Assembly: GCA_934524985.1 (NCBI GenBank)
Contig: CAKSYT010000001.1
Span: 124,001 to 188,000 of the forward strand
Origin: an uncultured Faecalibacterium sp.
GTDB taxonomy: Bacteria > Bacillota > Clostridia > Oscillospirales > Ruminococcaceae
Reading direction: 5' to 3'
DNA: 64,000 nt
Each line of letters opens with the position of its first letter. Within the stretch, counting starts at the first letter, position 1. Below are positions 1-8,942 of the stretch, piece after piece. A program made the position numbers and the translations under genes. The notes under the pieces are model-generated. The model made no database searches. It saw nothing but the letters and a program-made list of their open reading frames with translations, and had not been told where the DNA came from.

Positions 1-1289
1 GGCTCGTCCAGAATGAGCACATCGGGGTTGTTGGCGAGCCAGCGGGCGATCAGCACCTTCTGCTGGTTGCCGCCGGAAAGGCTCTTGATCTGGGTCTTGG
101 GGCTGGGCACCTTGATGGCCATCTTTTCCTTGTTGGTAGCCACCAGATCCAGGATCTTCTGGTTGTCCAGCATGATGGGACCCTTGCGCAGGGCGTCCAG
201 AGAAGCGATGGAGATGTTATCGGCAACGCTCAGCACGCCCAGAATGCCGGTAGCACGGCGGTCCTCAGTCAGCAGAGCAACGCTCTTTTGGATGGCATCG
301 CGGGGCTGCTTGATGTTGACCTCTTCGCCCTTGATCCACACCTTACCAGAGGTATGGGCACGCAGGCCGAAGATGCCTTCCATCAGCTCGGTACGCTGTG
401 CGCCCACCAGACCGGCAACGCCCAGAATTTCGCCCTTTTTCAGCTCAAAGCTGCAATGGCGGAAGGAGCGGGGATGGATGGAGGTGAAGTCCTCCACCTT
501 CATCATGACCTCGTCCGAGGGCACGTTCTCCAGCGGGGGGAACAGGTTGGACAGCTCACGGCCGACCATCTTTGCAATGATCTCTTCCTTGGTCATGTTG
601 GCAACGTCCCACTTGCCGATGTACTGGCCATCGCGCATGATGGTGACTTCGTCCGCGATCACCTTGATCTCGTCCATCTTGTGGCTGATGTAGACCAGAG
701 CAACGCCCTGCTCCTTCAGATCTCGCATGATGCGGAACAGGCTCTCGACCTCGTTCGCGGTCAGAGAAGAGGTGGGCTCGTCCAAAATCAGCACCTTACA
801 GTTGGCGGAAACGGCCTTGGCGATTTCCACCATCTGCATCTGGGCGATGCTCAAAGAGCCCAGCTTTGCATGGGGGTCGATGTCCAGCTTCAGTTTCTTC
901 AGCAGTTCATCGGTATCTTTGTACATTTTGGCATGGTCCACAACAGTGACGATGCCGTATTTCTTGGTGGGGTAGCGTCCCAGCCAGATATTCTCGGCCA
1001 CGGTACGGGCCGGAATGGGCTGCAGTTCCTGATGCACCATGGCGATGCCGCGGTCCAGTGCATCCAGCGGGGTGGGGATGGTTACCTTCTGCCCCTCGTA
1101 TTCGATCTCGCCCTCGTCCATCTTGTAAATGCCGAACATACATTTCATCAGAGTGGACTTACCGGCGCCGTTTTCGCCCATCAGAGCCATGACTTTGCCG
1201 GGACGGAGCTCCAGCTGTGCATGATCCAGGGCTTTGACACCGGGGAAGGTCTTGACCACGCCTTTCATTACCAGACGGTATTCTGACAT
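1..1289 (-). CDS. mglA: Sugar ABC transporter ATP-binding protein, MglA type (partial, 3' end off window)
   Basis: This is the cytoplasmic ATPase that powers import of galactose/methyl-galactoside or ribose-type sugars. The minus-strand frame is open from the ATG at 1289 to the window edge, about 429 codons, so the C-terminus is missing. The first ABC domain has Walker A GENGAGKS (residues 38-45), a signature-like LSIAQMQ and Walker B LILDEPT. The second domain begins near residue 260 and carries the GGNQQK signature close to the edge. Tandem ABC domains in one chain are typical of MglA/RbsA. It lies downstream of the binding protein gene. Family is certain; the exact sugar cannot be read from the sequence. 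Confidence 0.95.
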   Translation of the reverse strand, partial: MSEYRLVMKGVVKTFPGVKALDHAQLELRPGKVMALMGENGAGKSTLMKCMFGIYKMDEGEIEYEGQKVTIPTPLDALDRGIAMVHQELQPIPARTVAENIWLGRYPTKKYGIVTVVDHAKMYKDTDELLKKLKLDIDPHAKLGSLSIAQMQMVEIAKAVSANCKVLILDEPTSSLTANEVESLFRIMRDLKEQGVALVYISHKMDEIKVIADEVTIMRDGQYIGKWDVANMTKEEIIAKMVGRELSNLFPPLENVPSDEVMMKVEDFTSIHPRSFRHCSFELKKGEILGVAGLVGAQRTELMEGIFGLRAHTSGKVWIKGEEVNIKQPRDAIQKSVALLTEDRRATGILGVLSVADNISIASLDALRKGPIMLDNQKILDLVATNKEKMAIKVPSPKTQIKSLSGGNQQKVLIARWLANNPDVLILDE

Positions 1290-1345
1290 TCCGCAAAAGC
1301 CTCCTTTTTGGTTGTTTAAAGGCGGCAGTTTTTTTCTAAAATAAG

Positions 1346-1381
1346 GCGCGTGCGTGGAGATGTTTTCTCGCACGCACGCGC
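1346..1381 (-). terminator. Strong hairpin between mglB and mglA, likely attenuator
   Basis: An 11-bp perfect GC-rich stem (1346-1356 with 1371-1381) is extended by an inner GAGA/TCTC pairing. On the minus strand it is followed by a broken T-rich run (CTTATTTTAG). Placed between the binding-protein and ATPase genes, it would let most transcripts end after mglB while some read through. That matches the usual excess of binding protein over transporter. Partial termination is inference. Confidence 0.65.
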
Positions 1382-1449
1382 TTTTTAGCTTACATTCAAG
1401 CCGTTAAGGCCTGCTGCGCACCTTGCATTGGTTCCGGGAAACTTTGGTC

Positions 1450-2493
1450 TTACTTCAGGTACTGAGAGGCGTTGTCCTTGGTGACCTTGACGTAGTCGAC
1501 CCAGTAGTACTTCTCGACATCCTTGCCATCGACGAACAGCTTGGTAGCCTCGGCAGCCTTGGTAGCCTGACCAACGTCGTCGTTCAGAACGGTACCGGTC
1601 ATGTTGCCATCGACAACGTTCTGCACAGCCTCTACCAGAGCATCGACGCCGACCAGGTAGACGTCCTTGCCAACGGTGCGGCCAGCCTGCTGGATGGACT
1701 GCAGAGCGCCCAGTGCCATTGCGTCGTTGTTGCAGAACACAACTTCGATCTTATCGCCGTACTGAGACAGAGCGTTTGCAACGTCCTGCTGAGCGGTGGT
1801 CTGATCCCAGTTGTCCAGGTACTCGTACAGGCACTCAACTTCCTTGCCGGCATCGGTCAGAGCCTTGATGGAGAACTCGGTGCGGTACTGAGCATCGATG
1901 TTCTCGGGGTCGCCCTTGCACATGATGTAGGTGACCTTGCCGTCGCCGTTGATGTCGCCCTGAGTCTCGGTCTCGAGGATCAGCTCGCCCTGATAAGTAC
2001 CGGACTGACGAGCATCAGCACCAACGTAGCAGCACTTGCCCTTGTAGGAATCCAGCACGCTCTCCTCGGGCTCACGGTTGATGAACACGATGGGGGTGCC
2101 GGAGGGAGAAACGGTGTCAACGATGGTCTGAGCGGAAGTGGTCTGGACGGGGTTGATGACCAGCACGTCCACGCCCTGCTGCAGGAAGGTGTTGATCTGC
2201 TCGGTCTGGGTGTTCTGGTCGTTCTTGCCGTCCATGATGGTGACGGAGTAGCCCATGTCCTTCAGGTAGCCTTCCAGATCGGAGCGGTACAGGGTCATGA
2301 AGTTATCAGCAAACTGATAGATGCACACGCCGATGTTGGCGGAGCCGTTGGTAGCAGCGGCAGAAGCAGCGGTAGAAGATGCAACGCTGGAAGCAGCGGT
2401 GCTGGAGGAAGAGCCGCCGCAAGCGGTCATAGCAGCGGTAGCGCCCACAACGGCAGAAGCCTTCAGGAAGTCGCGGCGAGAAATCATTTTCAT
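1450..2493 (-). CDS. mglB: Sugar ABC transporter substrate-binding lipoprotein, MglB type
   Basis: This exported sugar-binding protein delivers substrate to the MglA-type importer encoded next to it. The start at 2493 is preferred over an in-frame ATG at 2511, because AAGGAG lies about 8 nt upstream of 2493 and overlaps the earlier ATG. The 347-residue protein opens with SRRDFLKA, a twin-arginine-like motif, then a hydrophobic stretch and a lipobox MTAC with Cys25, followed by a Ser/Ala-rich linker. The rest is a type 1 periplasmic-binding fold of galactose/ribose type, with blocks such as GVDVLVINPVQ and VVFCNNDAMALGALQ. Membrane anchoring through Cys25 is expected. The exact ligand is not determinable. 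Confidence 0.93.
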   Translation of the reverse strand: MKMISRRDFLKASAVVGATAAMTACGGSSSSTAASSVASSTAASAAATNGSANIGVCIYQFADNFMTLYRSDLEGYLKDMGYSVTIMDGKNDQNTQTEQINTFLQQGVDVLVINPVQTTSAQTIVDTVSPSGTPIVFINREPEESVLDSYKGKCCYVGADARQSGTYQGELILETETQGDINGDGKVTYIMCKGDPENIDAQYRTEFSIKALTDAGKEVECLYEYLDNWDQTTAQQDVANALSQYGDKIEVVFCNNDAMALGALQSIQQAGRTVGKDVYLVGVDALVEAVQNVVDGNMTGTVLNDDVGQATKAAEATKLFVDGKDVEKYYWVDYVKVTKDNASQYLK

Positions 2494-2534
2494 AATAGTA
2501 ATCTCCTTCATTTGTGTGTCACAGCATATTCACA

Positions 2535-2555
2535 GACGCATTTGTCGCATGCGTC
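2535..2555. promoter_or_regulatory. Inverted repeat in the mglB leader
   Basis: GACGCAT at 2535-2541 and ATGCGTC at 2549-2555 form a 7-bp inverted repeat with a 7-nt spacer. It sits between the predicted promoter and the mglB start. It could be an operator or a small leader hairpin; the sequence alone does not decide. Confidence 0.35.
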
Positions 2556-2571
2556 CGCAATCCCTGACAGT

Positions 2572-2601
2572 ATTATACCCTTGTATGGGGGTGCTCCGCA
2601 A
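2572..2601 (-). promoter_or_regulatory. Predicted sigma-A promoter of the mgl operon
   Basis: On the minus strand, TTGCGG (2601-2596) and a perfect TATAAT (2577-2572) are 18 nt apart. They lie about 80 nt upstream of the mglB start, leaving room for a short leader with the inverted repeat at 2535-2555. Confidence 0.55.
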
Positions 2602-3227
2602 GAGAATAAGTTCACAAGATTGGTGCAAATGTTTTGTTACGTTTCAACAAAAGCAGACCAAAGGTTACAAAATCTTTTCGCGAATTATCACAATTTTTCA
2701 TGCCGCTGCAACCAACATACAAATATGATGCAGGTATGTAAAAAACACCTGCGAACATAACCAAATGTTGCATGGCTGCTAAAAAAGCGCGAAAATGTGC
2801 GATACATTTTTTGAAAGATATTTTCAGGGATACTACACAGCGGAAAGAAAAGGCCTTTTATACAGTCTTGCCGGGCGAGAAAAACAACACGGGTTGAGAA
2901 AAGTTCTGCTCCCCGGGTGGGTACGGTGCTGCGGCCTTAGGGCACGGCGCCGCTGTACCTTTATAGTGACAGGGCGGTCAGGGCGCAGCGAACGTTTTTG
3001 GTGGAAGCGCCCGAAATACGAGCGGACGTTTTCTGCGTGTCGCACCGGCCGGGAAAATAAAACTGACGCAGCAGCGTTGTGCTTTAAAAATGCGAAATAT
3101 ACTATCGGGATAATATTTGAGTAAAAATACCCAATGACCCTGCAAAAGTGCACACTGTCGGGCAAAGCGAGCGGGTGATATCCTGTGTACAGAGCCCGGG
3201 ACACCGGACGAAAGGAGGAAGAACATC
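2602..3227. other. Intergenic stretch before the phage module
   Basis: I see no convincing gene here. The part next to mgl is AT-rich and the middle, about 2880-3060, is GC-rich. Short frames exist but lack ribosome sites and recognisable content. No integrase, repressor or copy of the downstream tRNA 3' ends was found that would mark an attachment site. Confidence 0.5.
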
Positions 3228-3515
3228 ATGGGGCAGACAAAGCCCGCCGCTGGGCTGAAGAGCCTGAACCGCGCCGCCGACACCCTGAGCACCCTGCTGG
3301 CGCAGGAGGTAAAGGAGCTGAACGAGCGGCAGAAGGCCGCCCGGCGGGAGAACACCCCCGACCCCGGGATGATGAAGGGGCTGAAGGAGGCCACCGCCGT
3401 GCTCAAGGATCTGGCGGGCGTGGTAAAGACCCTGAACGATCAGGGCACAGAACTGGAAGGGACAGAGTGCGGCGTGGTGCTGCTGCCGCCGGTGGAACAG
3501 GAGGAAAAAGCATGA
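3228..3515 (+). CDS. Small phage protein, probable small terminase subunit
   Basis: This is a 95-residue, strongly helical and charged protein with no membrane segment. It starts after GGAGGAAGAACATC, a clear ribosome site. Its position directly before the large terminase, with the stop overlapping that gene's ATG, is where the DNA-recognition small terminase normally lies, and its size fits. I see no decisive motif, so the role is inferred from order alone. Confidence 0.55.
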   Translation: MGQTKPAAGLKSLNRAADTLSTLLAQEVKELNERQKAARRENTPDPGMMKGLKEATAVLKDLAGVVKTLNDQGTELEGTECGVVLLPPVEQEEKA

Positions 3516-4957
3516 ACAGAGCAGAGCGTGCAGTCATTGTGTGGAAGCCGCAGCCCCGGCAGCTGGAATTTATGCGCAGACCGGAGCCGGAGGCGCTGTA
3601 CGGCGGCGCGGCGGGCGGCGGCAAGAGCGATGCGCTGCTGATCGAAGCGCTGCGGCAGGTGCACATCCCGCATTACCGGGCGCTGATCCTGCGCAAGACC
3701 TACCCGCAGCTTTCCGACCTTGTGGATAAGAGCCAGCTGTACTACCGCCGGGCGTTCCCGGAGGCGCAGTACAACGCCACCTCCCATGTATGGGTCTTTC
3801 CCAGCGGGGCAAAGATCTGGTTCGGCTCCATGCAGTACACCAAGGACCGCACCAACTATCAGGGCAAGGCCTACGATTTTATCGGCTTTGACGAGCTGAC
3901 CCACTTTGAGTGGGACGAGTACAGCTACATGATGAGCCGCAACCGCCCCACCGGGCCGGGCACCCGGGTGTATATGCGTGCCACCACAAACCCCGGCGGC
4001 ATCGGCCACGGCTGGGTAAAGGCGCGGTTCATCACCCCCGCCCCGCCCGGCACCCCTATTGTGGAAACCGTCACGGTGCGCCTGCCGGACGGCACCGATC
4101 AGCAGATGGAGCGGGCGCGGGTGTTCATCCCGTCCAGCGTGTTCGATAACCCTGCGCTGCTGGCCAACGACCCCGGGTATCTGGCAAGCCTTGCCAGCCT
4201 GCCGGAGGCGGAAAAGCAGGCGCTGCTCTACGGCAGCTGGGATAGCTTTTCCGGGCAGGTGTTCACCGAGTGGCGCAACGACCCGGCGCATTATCAGGAT
4301 CAGCGCTGGACTCACGTCATCGCGCCCTTTGCCATCCCCAAACACTGGCCCATCTGGCGCGGGTACGACTTCGGCTTTTCCAAGCCCTTTTCGGTGGGGT
4401 GGTACGCGGTGGACGAGGAGGGGCGACTGTACCGCATCAAGGAGCTGTACGGCTGTACCGGCCGCCCCAACGAGGGCTTGCGCATCGACCCGGTGGAGCA
4501 GGCCAAGCGCATCCGGGAAGCCGAGCAGAACGACCCGCTGCTGCGGGGCAGGGTGATCCACGGGGTGGCAGACCCCGCCATCTTTGACGAGAGCCGGGGC
4601 GAGAGCATTGCGGCCATGATGGAGCGCAGCCCGCATTTTCTGCGCTGGCAGCCCGGGGACCACACCCGGCTGGCGGGCAAGATGCAGTTCCACTACCGGC
4701 TGCGGTTCGCGCCGGACGGGCGGCCGATGCTGCAGGTGTTCAGCAGCTGCAAGCACTTCATCCGCACCCTGCCGAACCTTGTGTACGACGAGAGCAATGT
4801 GGAGGATATCGACACCCGGCAGGAGGATCACATCTACGACGAGTGCCGCTATGTGCTGATGGAGCATCCCATCAGCCCGCCCGAAGCTTCTGCCGCGCCG
4901 CCAAGGCCGGACGACCCGCTGGAACTGCACCGGCAGGCGCGGTTTTACCGCATTTGA
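3512..4957 (+). CDS. terL: Phage terminase, large subunit
   Basis: This is the motor and nuclease that packages phage DNA into the prohead through the portal. The 481-residue protein has an adenine-side WKPQPRQLEF block, Walker A GGAAGGGKS (residues 31-39) and Walker B-like DFIGFDELTHF. Its C-terminal RNase H-like nuclease half carries acidic blocks YDFGFSKP and ADPAIFDES. Length and domain order are normal for the family and no damage is visible. The ATG at 3512 overlaps the preceding stop, and the portal gene follows after 16 nt. Confidence 0.95.
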   Translation: MNRAERAVIVWKPQPRQLEFMRRPEPEALYGGAAGGGKSDALLIEALRQVHIPHYRALILRKTYPQLSDLVDKSQLYYRRAFPEAQYNATSHVWVFPSGAKIWFGSMQYTKDRTNYQGKAYDFIGFDELTHFEWDEYSYMMSRNRPTGPGTRVYMRATTNPGGIGHGWVKARFITPAPPGTPIVETVTVRLPDGTDQQMERARVFIPSSVFDNPALLANDPGYLASLASLPEAEKQALLYGSWDSFSGQVFTEWRNDPAHYQDQRWTHVIAPFAIPKHWPIWRGYDFGFSKPFSVGWYAVDEEGRLYRIKELYGCTGRPNEGLRIDPVEQAKRIREAEQNDPLLRGRVIHGVADPAIFDESRGESIAAMMERSPHFLRWQPGDHTRLAGKMQFHYRLRFAPDGRPMLQVFSSCKHFIRTLPNLVYDESNVEDIDTRQEDHIYDECRYVLMEHPISPPEASAAPPRPDDPLELHRQARFYRI

Positions 4958-4973
4958 AAAGAAAGGAAAGACT

Positions 4974-6758
4974 ATGGAAGATACAAGAGCAGAAGCCCTG
5001 CCCATCGGCGCGGCAGAGGCGGCGGCTGCCTTGCAGACGCTGCAGCGCTACAAGGCGGGCAAGGCGGCGCTGGACAAGCGCCTGATCGACAACGAGCTGT
5101 GGTTCCGCATGGGACACTGGAAAAACTACCGCGACCCGCTGATGCCCGGCAAGGCGCAGCCCTCCAGCGGGTGGCTGTTCAACAGCATTGCCAACAAGCA
5201 CGCCGACGCCATGGACAACTACCCCGAGCCCATGGTGCTGCCCCGGGCGGCAGACGACCAAGCCACGGCGCAGGCGCTTTCCAGCGTGCTGCCGGTGGTG
5301 CTGGAACAGGCAGATTACGAGCAGGTGTACAGCGATGTCTGGTGGCGCAAGCTCAAGCAGGGCACCGGCGTTACCGGCATCTTCTGGGACCCGGCGGCGC
5401 GCGGCGGGCTGGGCGATATTGCGGTGCGCAGCGTCAACCTGCTCATGCTCTATTGGGAGCCCGGCGTGCAGGATATTCAGGACTCGCCGGATCTATTCCA
5501 CCTCAGCCTTGAGGACACCGCCCGGCTGACCGCGCAGTATCCGCAGCTGGCAGGGCACGCCGCCGGTGTGGTGGACGTGCCCCGGTACATCCACGAGGAC
5601 AGCCAGACCACCGCTAACAAGAGCGTGGTGGTGGATTGGTACTACAAGCGCCCGGACGAGAGCGGCAAATTGCGGCTGCACTACTGCAAGCTGTGCAACG
5701 GCGTGGTGCTGTATGCCAGCCAGAACGACCCGGCGCTGGCGGCGCGCGGCCTGTACGACCACGGCAAGTACCCCTTTGTGTTCGACCCGCTGTTCGTGGA
5801 GGAGGATTCTCCCGCCGGGTTCGGCTACATCGACGTGATGAAGGACTGCCAGAACGCCATTGACCGGATGAACCACGCCATGGACGAGAACGTGCTGCTG
5901 GCCTCCCGCCAGCGGTATGTGCTCAGCGATACCGCCGGGGTGAACGAGGAGGAGTTGGCCGACCTGAGCCGGGACATCGTGCATGTTGTGGGCCGCCTGA
6001 ACGAGGATTCCTTCCGCCCGCTGCAAACGGCGGGCTTGCAGGGCAACAGCCTGAGCTACCGCAACAGCCGCATCGAGGAGCTGAAGGAGATCAGCGGCAA
6101 CCGTGACCTGACGCAGGGCGGCACCACTGGCGGCGTGACCGCCGCCAGCGCCATCGCCGCTTTGCAGGAGGCGGGCAGCAAGCTGAGCCGGGATATGCTC
6201 AAGAGCGCCTACCGCGCCTTTGCAAGGCAGTGCTACCTTATCATTGAATTGATGCGGCAGTTCTACGACGAGCAGCGGGTGTTCCGCATCACCGGCCAGC
6301 GCGGCGAGAGCGAGTTCGTGCCCTTCTCGGCACAGGGGCTGCGGGCAAAGCCCGTGCCCGCCGTGGGCGGGGTGGAGCTGGGCAGCCGGGAGCCTGTCTT
6401 TGACATCGTGGTCAGCGCCGCCAAAAAGAGCACCTTCAGCCGCCTGTCCCAGAATGAGACCGCCAAGGAGTGCTACCAGCTGGGATTTTTTGCACCGGCG
6501 AACGCGGACGCGGCTCTTGCGGCGCTGGAAATGATGGACTTTGAAGGGGTGGAAAAGGTGCGCGCCCGGGTGCGGCAGAACGGCACACTGGCGCAGCAGC
6601 TGGTGCAGCTGCAAGGGCAGATGGCAAGACTTTCTGCCGCTCTGGCCCAGCAGCCCGGCGGCACCCAAACGGCGCAGGACACTGCCGGTCTGACGGCACA
6701 GCTGCCGGTGGCGGCAGCTGCCCGCGCCATGAACTGGAACGGAAAGGAGGTGAAGTGA
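4974..6758 (+). CDS. Phage portal protein
   Basis: This is the dodecameric ring at the capsid vertex through which DNA enters and leaves. The protein has 594 residues, is soluble and largely helical, with a conserved-looking middle (GYIDVMKDCQNAIDRMNHAMDE) and a helical C-terminal barrel region ending in Gln-rich repeats. Position between terminase and scaffold, size and composition fit a portal of a short-tailed phage. A ribosome site GAAAGGAAAG precedes the start. The reading frame is intact. Confidence 0.88.
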   Translation: MEDTRAEALPIGAAEAAAALQTLQRYKAGKAALDKRLIDNELWFRMGHWKNYRDPLMPGKAQPSSGWLFNSIANKHADAMDNYPEPMVLPRAADDQATAQALSSVLPVVLEQADYEQVYSDVWWRKLKQGTGVTGIFWDPAARGGLGDIAVRSVNLLMLYWEPGVQDIQDSPDLFHLSLEDTARLTAQYPQLAGHAAGVVDVPRYIHEDSQTTANKSVVVDWYYKRPDESGKLRLHYCKLCNGVVLYASQNDPALAARGLYDHGKYPFVFDPLFVEEDSPAGFGYIDVMKDCQNAIDRMNHAMDENVLLASRQRYVLSDTAGVNEEELADLSRDIVHVVGRLNEDSFRPLQTAGLQGNSLSYRNSRIEELKEISGNRDLTQGGTTGGVTAASAIAALQEAGSKLSRDMLKSAYRAFARQCYLIIELMRQFYDEQRVFRITGQRGESEFVPFSAQGLRAKPVPAVGGVELGSREPVFDIVVSAAKKSTFSRLSQNETAKECYQLGFFAPANADAALAALEMMDFEGVEKVRARVRQNGTLAQQLVQLQGQMARLSAALAQQPGGTQTAQDTAGLTAQLPVAAAARAMNWNGKEVK

Positions 6759-6759
6759 G

Positions 6760-7686
6760 ATGATCAAGGTATGTTACAGCGAGCTGGACGGCCCCAAGGG
6801 GCTGAACCTGCGGCTGGAAGCCGCCGGTCACGCGGGCTACGCGCCCGCCGGGCAGGATATCGTATGCGCTGGCGCAAGCACCCTGATGCAGGCGCTGGTG
6901 TACCTGCTGGCAGGGGAGGAGAGCGCCCGCAGCGATGCATGGGACGAGCCGGAGGGCCCGCGCCTTGCCGTGGCAGCACAGGCGCCGGTAGCGCCGTGGG
7001 TGCAGGGGGCGTTTGAGCTGGCCAAGGCGGGCTTTACCCTGCTGGCAGAGCGCTACCCGGACAACCTGCGCTTTGCGGATGTGAGCCGCAGCGGGCAGCA
7101 GAGCATGATGGACCTGCAGCTGTTTGCGGAAGGCGAAGCTGCCCCCGCGCTGAGCCCGGAGCAGACCCGGCAGGCGGTGGCTGCGGGCACCCTGAAGCCG
7201 GAAACCCCCGCTGCGCAGCCGGAAGCGCCCCGGCAGACCCCGGCAGAGCCACAGCCGCAGCCGGAAAGCCCCGCACAGCCGGAGCACCCGGCGCTGCCGC
7301 CCCTGCCGCTGCCGGTGGAAAACACGGTGCGCAGCCTGCACGCCCGCTGGGCGGCAGAGGAAGCGGCCATGCGCCGCAGCCAGCCGGGCTTTGACCTGAA
7401 GGCAGAGCTGAAGAACCCGGAGATGCGCCGCCTGATGCAGCTGCCCGGCATGCGGGTGCAGGACGCCTACCGCCTTGCCCACTACGAGGATGCTCTGCGC
7501 ACCACGGCACAGACCGTGGAGCAGGGGGTGGTGGAGCGGGTGCAGCAGCGCGCCGCGCGTCCGCTGGAAAACGGCCTGCGCCCCGGCGCTGCCGCCGCCG
7601 TACGGCCGGACGTAGCCGCCATGACCCGCGCCCAGCGGGAAGCCTTGGAGCGCCGTGTGCTGCACGGTGCACAGATCGAACTTTGA
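6760..7686 (+). CDS. Prp-like cysteine protease fused to phage scaffold protein
   Basis: Residues 1 to about 105 resemble Prp, the ribosomal-processing cysteine protease of Firmicutes. The family's His and Cys sit in GHAGY (His24) and QDIVCAGAS (Cys36). From residue 116 the chain reads MMDLQLFAE and continues as a Pro/Ala/Glu-rich, then helical region of about 190 residues, which looks like a capsid scaffold. LQLFA resembles the site that Prp cuts in ribosomal protein L27. So the scaffold appears joined in frame to its own maturation protease. Two ATGs at 7105 and 7108 could start a separate scaffold, but no good ribosome site precedes them. The start at 6760 is one base after the portal stop, behind AAGGAGG. 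Confidence 0.8.
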   Translation: MIKVCYSELDGPKGLNLRLEAAGHAGYAPAGQDIVCAGASTLMQALVYLLAGEESARSDAWDEPEGPRLAVAAQAPVAPWVQGAFELAKAGFTLLAERYPDNLRFADVSRSGQQSMMDLQLFAEGEAAPALSPEQTRQAVAAGTLKPETPAAQPEAPRQTPAEPQPQPESPAQPEHPALPPLPLPVENTVRSLHARWAAEEAAMRRSQPGFDLKAELKNPEMRRLMQLPGMRVQDAYRLAHYEDALRTTAQTVEQGVVERVQQRAARPLENGLRPGAAAAVRPDVAAMTRAQREALERRVLHGAQIEL

Positions 7687-7710
7687 CCTGACAGAAGAAA
7701 GGAAAAAAGC

Positions 7711-8709
7711 ATGATGAATTTTAACATCCAGCTGTTTGCAGATGCGCAGACCAACACCACCGGCACCATGTCGGTGGAGATGAAGACCTTTTACGAGAAG
7801 CGCCTGATCGATCAGGCCGAGCCGCGCCTTGTGCACGACCAGTTTGCGGACTACTACCCTGTGCCCCAGAACGGCGGCAAGACCATCGAGTTCCGCAAGT
7901 ACGACAGCCTGCCCAAGGCCAGCACCCCGCTGACCGAGGGCGTTACCCCCAACGGTCAGGCACTGAACGTGACCAGCATCACCAGCGACCTGCACCAGTA
8001 CGGCGGCTGGACCCCGCTGACCGATGTGCTGCAGATGACCGCCATTGACAACAACGTGGTGCAGGCCACCCGCGTGCTGGCAAGTCAGGCCGGCCGCACC
8101 ATGGACAGCATCACCCGCGATGTGCTGGCGGGCGGCACCAATGTCATCTACGCCCCCAAGCTGGGCGCAGACGGTGCCGAGACCGCCGTTACCAGCCGCA
8201 AGGCGCTGGACAAGAGCTGCACCCTGACCCCGAAGCTGTTCTTTCAGGCAGCGGCGCAGCTGGGCGCAATGAACGCCGACCCCATCGGCGACAGCTACGT
8301 TGCCATCATCCACCCCTATGCAGCCTACGACCTCAAGACCTGCAAGGAGTTCATGGAGGTGCACAAGTACGCCGACCCCGACACCATGTTCCGCGGCGAG
8401 ATCGGCAAGCTGGGCAACATCCGCTTTATCGAGACCAGCGAGGCCAAGATCTGGAAGGACGATACCTGCCCGGCGGGTCTTGCAGTGTTCGGTACGCTGG
8501 TGCTGGGTGCCCACGCCTACGGCGTGACCGAGCTGGAAGGCGGCGGCCTTGAGCACATCGTCAAGCAGCTGGGCTACGGCGACGACCCGCTGAACCAGCG
8601 CGCCTCTGTGGGCTGGAAGGGGATGCGCGCCGCCGAGCGTCTGGTGGAGCAGTACATGGTGCGCATCGAAAGCGTGTCCAGCTACTCTGCCACCGCTGCC
8701 GCCAACTAA
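7711..8709 (+). CDS. Phage major capsid protein, N4-gp56-like family
   Basis: This is the shell protein of the phage head. It has 332 residues with MCP-type blocks MKTFYEKRLIDQ, TPLTEGVTP, YGGWTPLTDVLQ and a C-terminal YGDDPLNQRASVGWK. These are the features I associate with the N4-gp56 capsid family. The N-terminus reads MMNFNIQLFADAQ, containing IQLFA. This is the same kind of motif as in the scaffold junction just upstream, which suggests removal of the first residues by the Prp-like protease. GAAAGGAAAAAAGC precedes tandem ATGs at 7711 and 7714; either may be used. Confidence 0.92.
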   Translation: MMNFNIQLFADAQTNTTGTMSVEMKTFYEKRLIDQAEPRLVHDQFADYYPVPQNGGKTIEFRKYDSLPKASTPLTEGVTPNGQALNVTSITSDLHQYGGWTPLTDVLQMTAIDNNVVQATRVLASQAGRTMDSITRDVLAGGTNVIYAPKLGADGAETAVTSRKALDKSCTLTPKLFFQAAAQLGAMNADPIGDSYVAIIHPYAAYDLKTCKEFMEVHKYADPDTMFRGEIGKLGNIRFIETSEAKIWKDDTCPAGLAVFGTLVLGAHAYGVTELEGGGLEHIVKQLGYGDDPLNQRASVGWKGMRAAERLVEQYMVRIESVSSYSATAAAN

Positions 8710-8719
8710 GGAGGTGCCC

Positions 8720-8932
8720 ATGGCTGAAAAGAACGTGCGCATCCGGCTGTTCAAGGACAACAGCCGCTACAAGGGCGATCTGTTCGTCAGCGTCAACGGC
8801 GTGAATTATAAGATCCGCCGGGGCGTGGAGGTGGAGGTGCCGCCCGCTGTGGCCGAGGTGCTGGAGCACAGCCAGCGTCAGGACGAGCTGACCGCTGCCC
8901 GCATTGCCGCTGCGGAGAACGCGGCGCAGTAA
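8720..8932 (+). CDS. Small phage head protein, function unknown
   Basis: This is a 70-residue protein with a beta-rich centre (GDLFVSVNGVNYKIRRGVEVEV) and a helical, Ala-rich C-terminus. The ATG at 8720 is chosen because AAGGAGG ends 5 nt before it; a GTG at 8714 lies inside that site. Small proteins of this kind often follow the capsid gene in Firmicutes phages. I do not recognise a specific function. Confidence 0.75.
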   Translation: MAEKNVRIRLFKDNSRYKGDLFVSVNGVNYKIRRGVEVEVPPAVAEVLEHSQRQDELTAARIAAAENAAQ

Positions 8933-8942
8933 AAACAACGCT

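Noticed and set aside
2602..3227. Possible left attachment site of the phage module matching the tRNA 3' ends at 13301-13459
   Set aside because: I compared by eye and found no copy of the tRNA-His or tRNA-Arg 3' segment in this stretch.
3440..5005. Long minus-strand open frame opposite the terminase gene
   Set aside because: It is a shadow of a well-supported terminase; no motif or ribosome site is present.
6436..8760. Very long open frame on the minus strand opposite portal, scaffold and capsid genes
   Set aside because: It is an artefact of high GC and codon bias of the plus-strand phage genes. The translation is low-complexity and Gly/Ala/His-rich, without a ribosome site.
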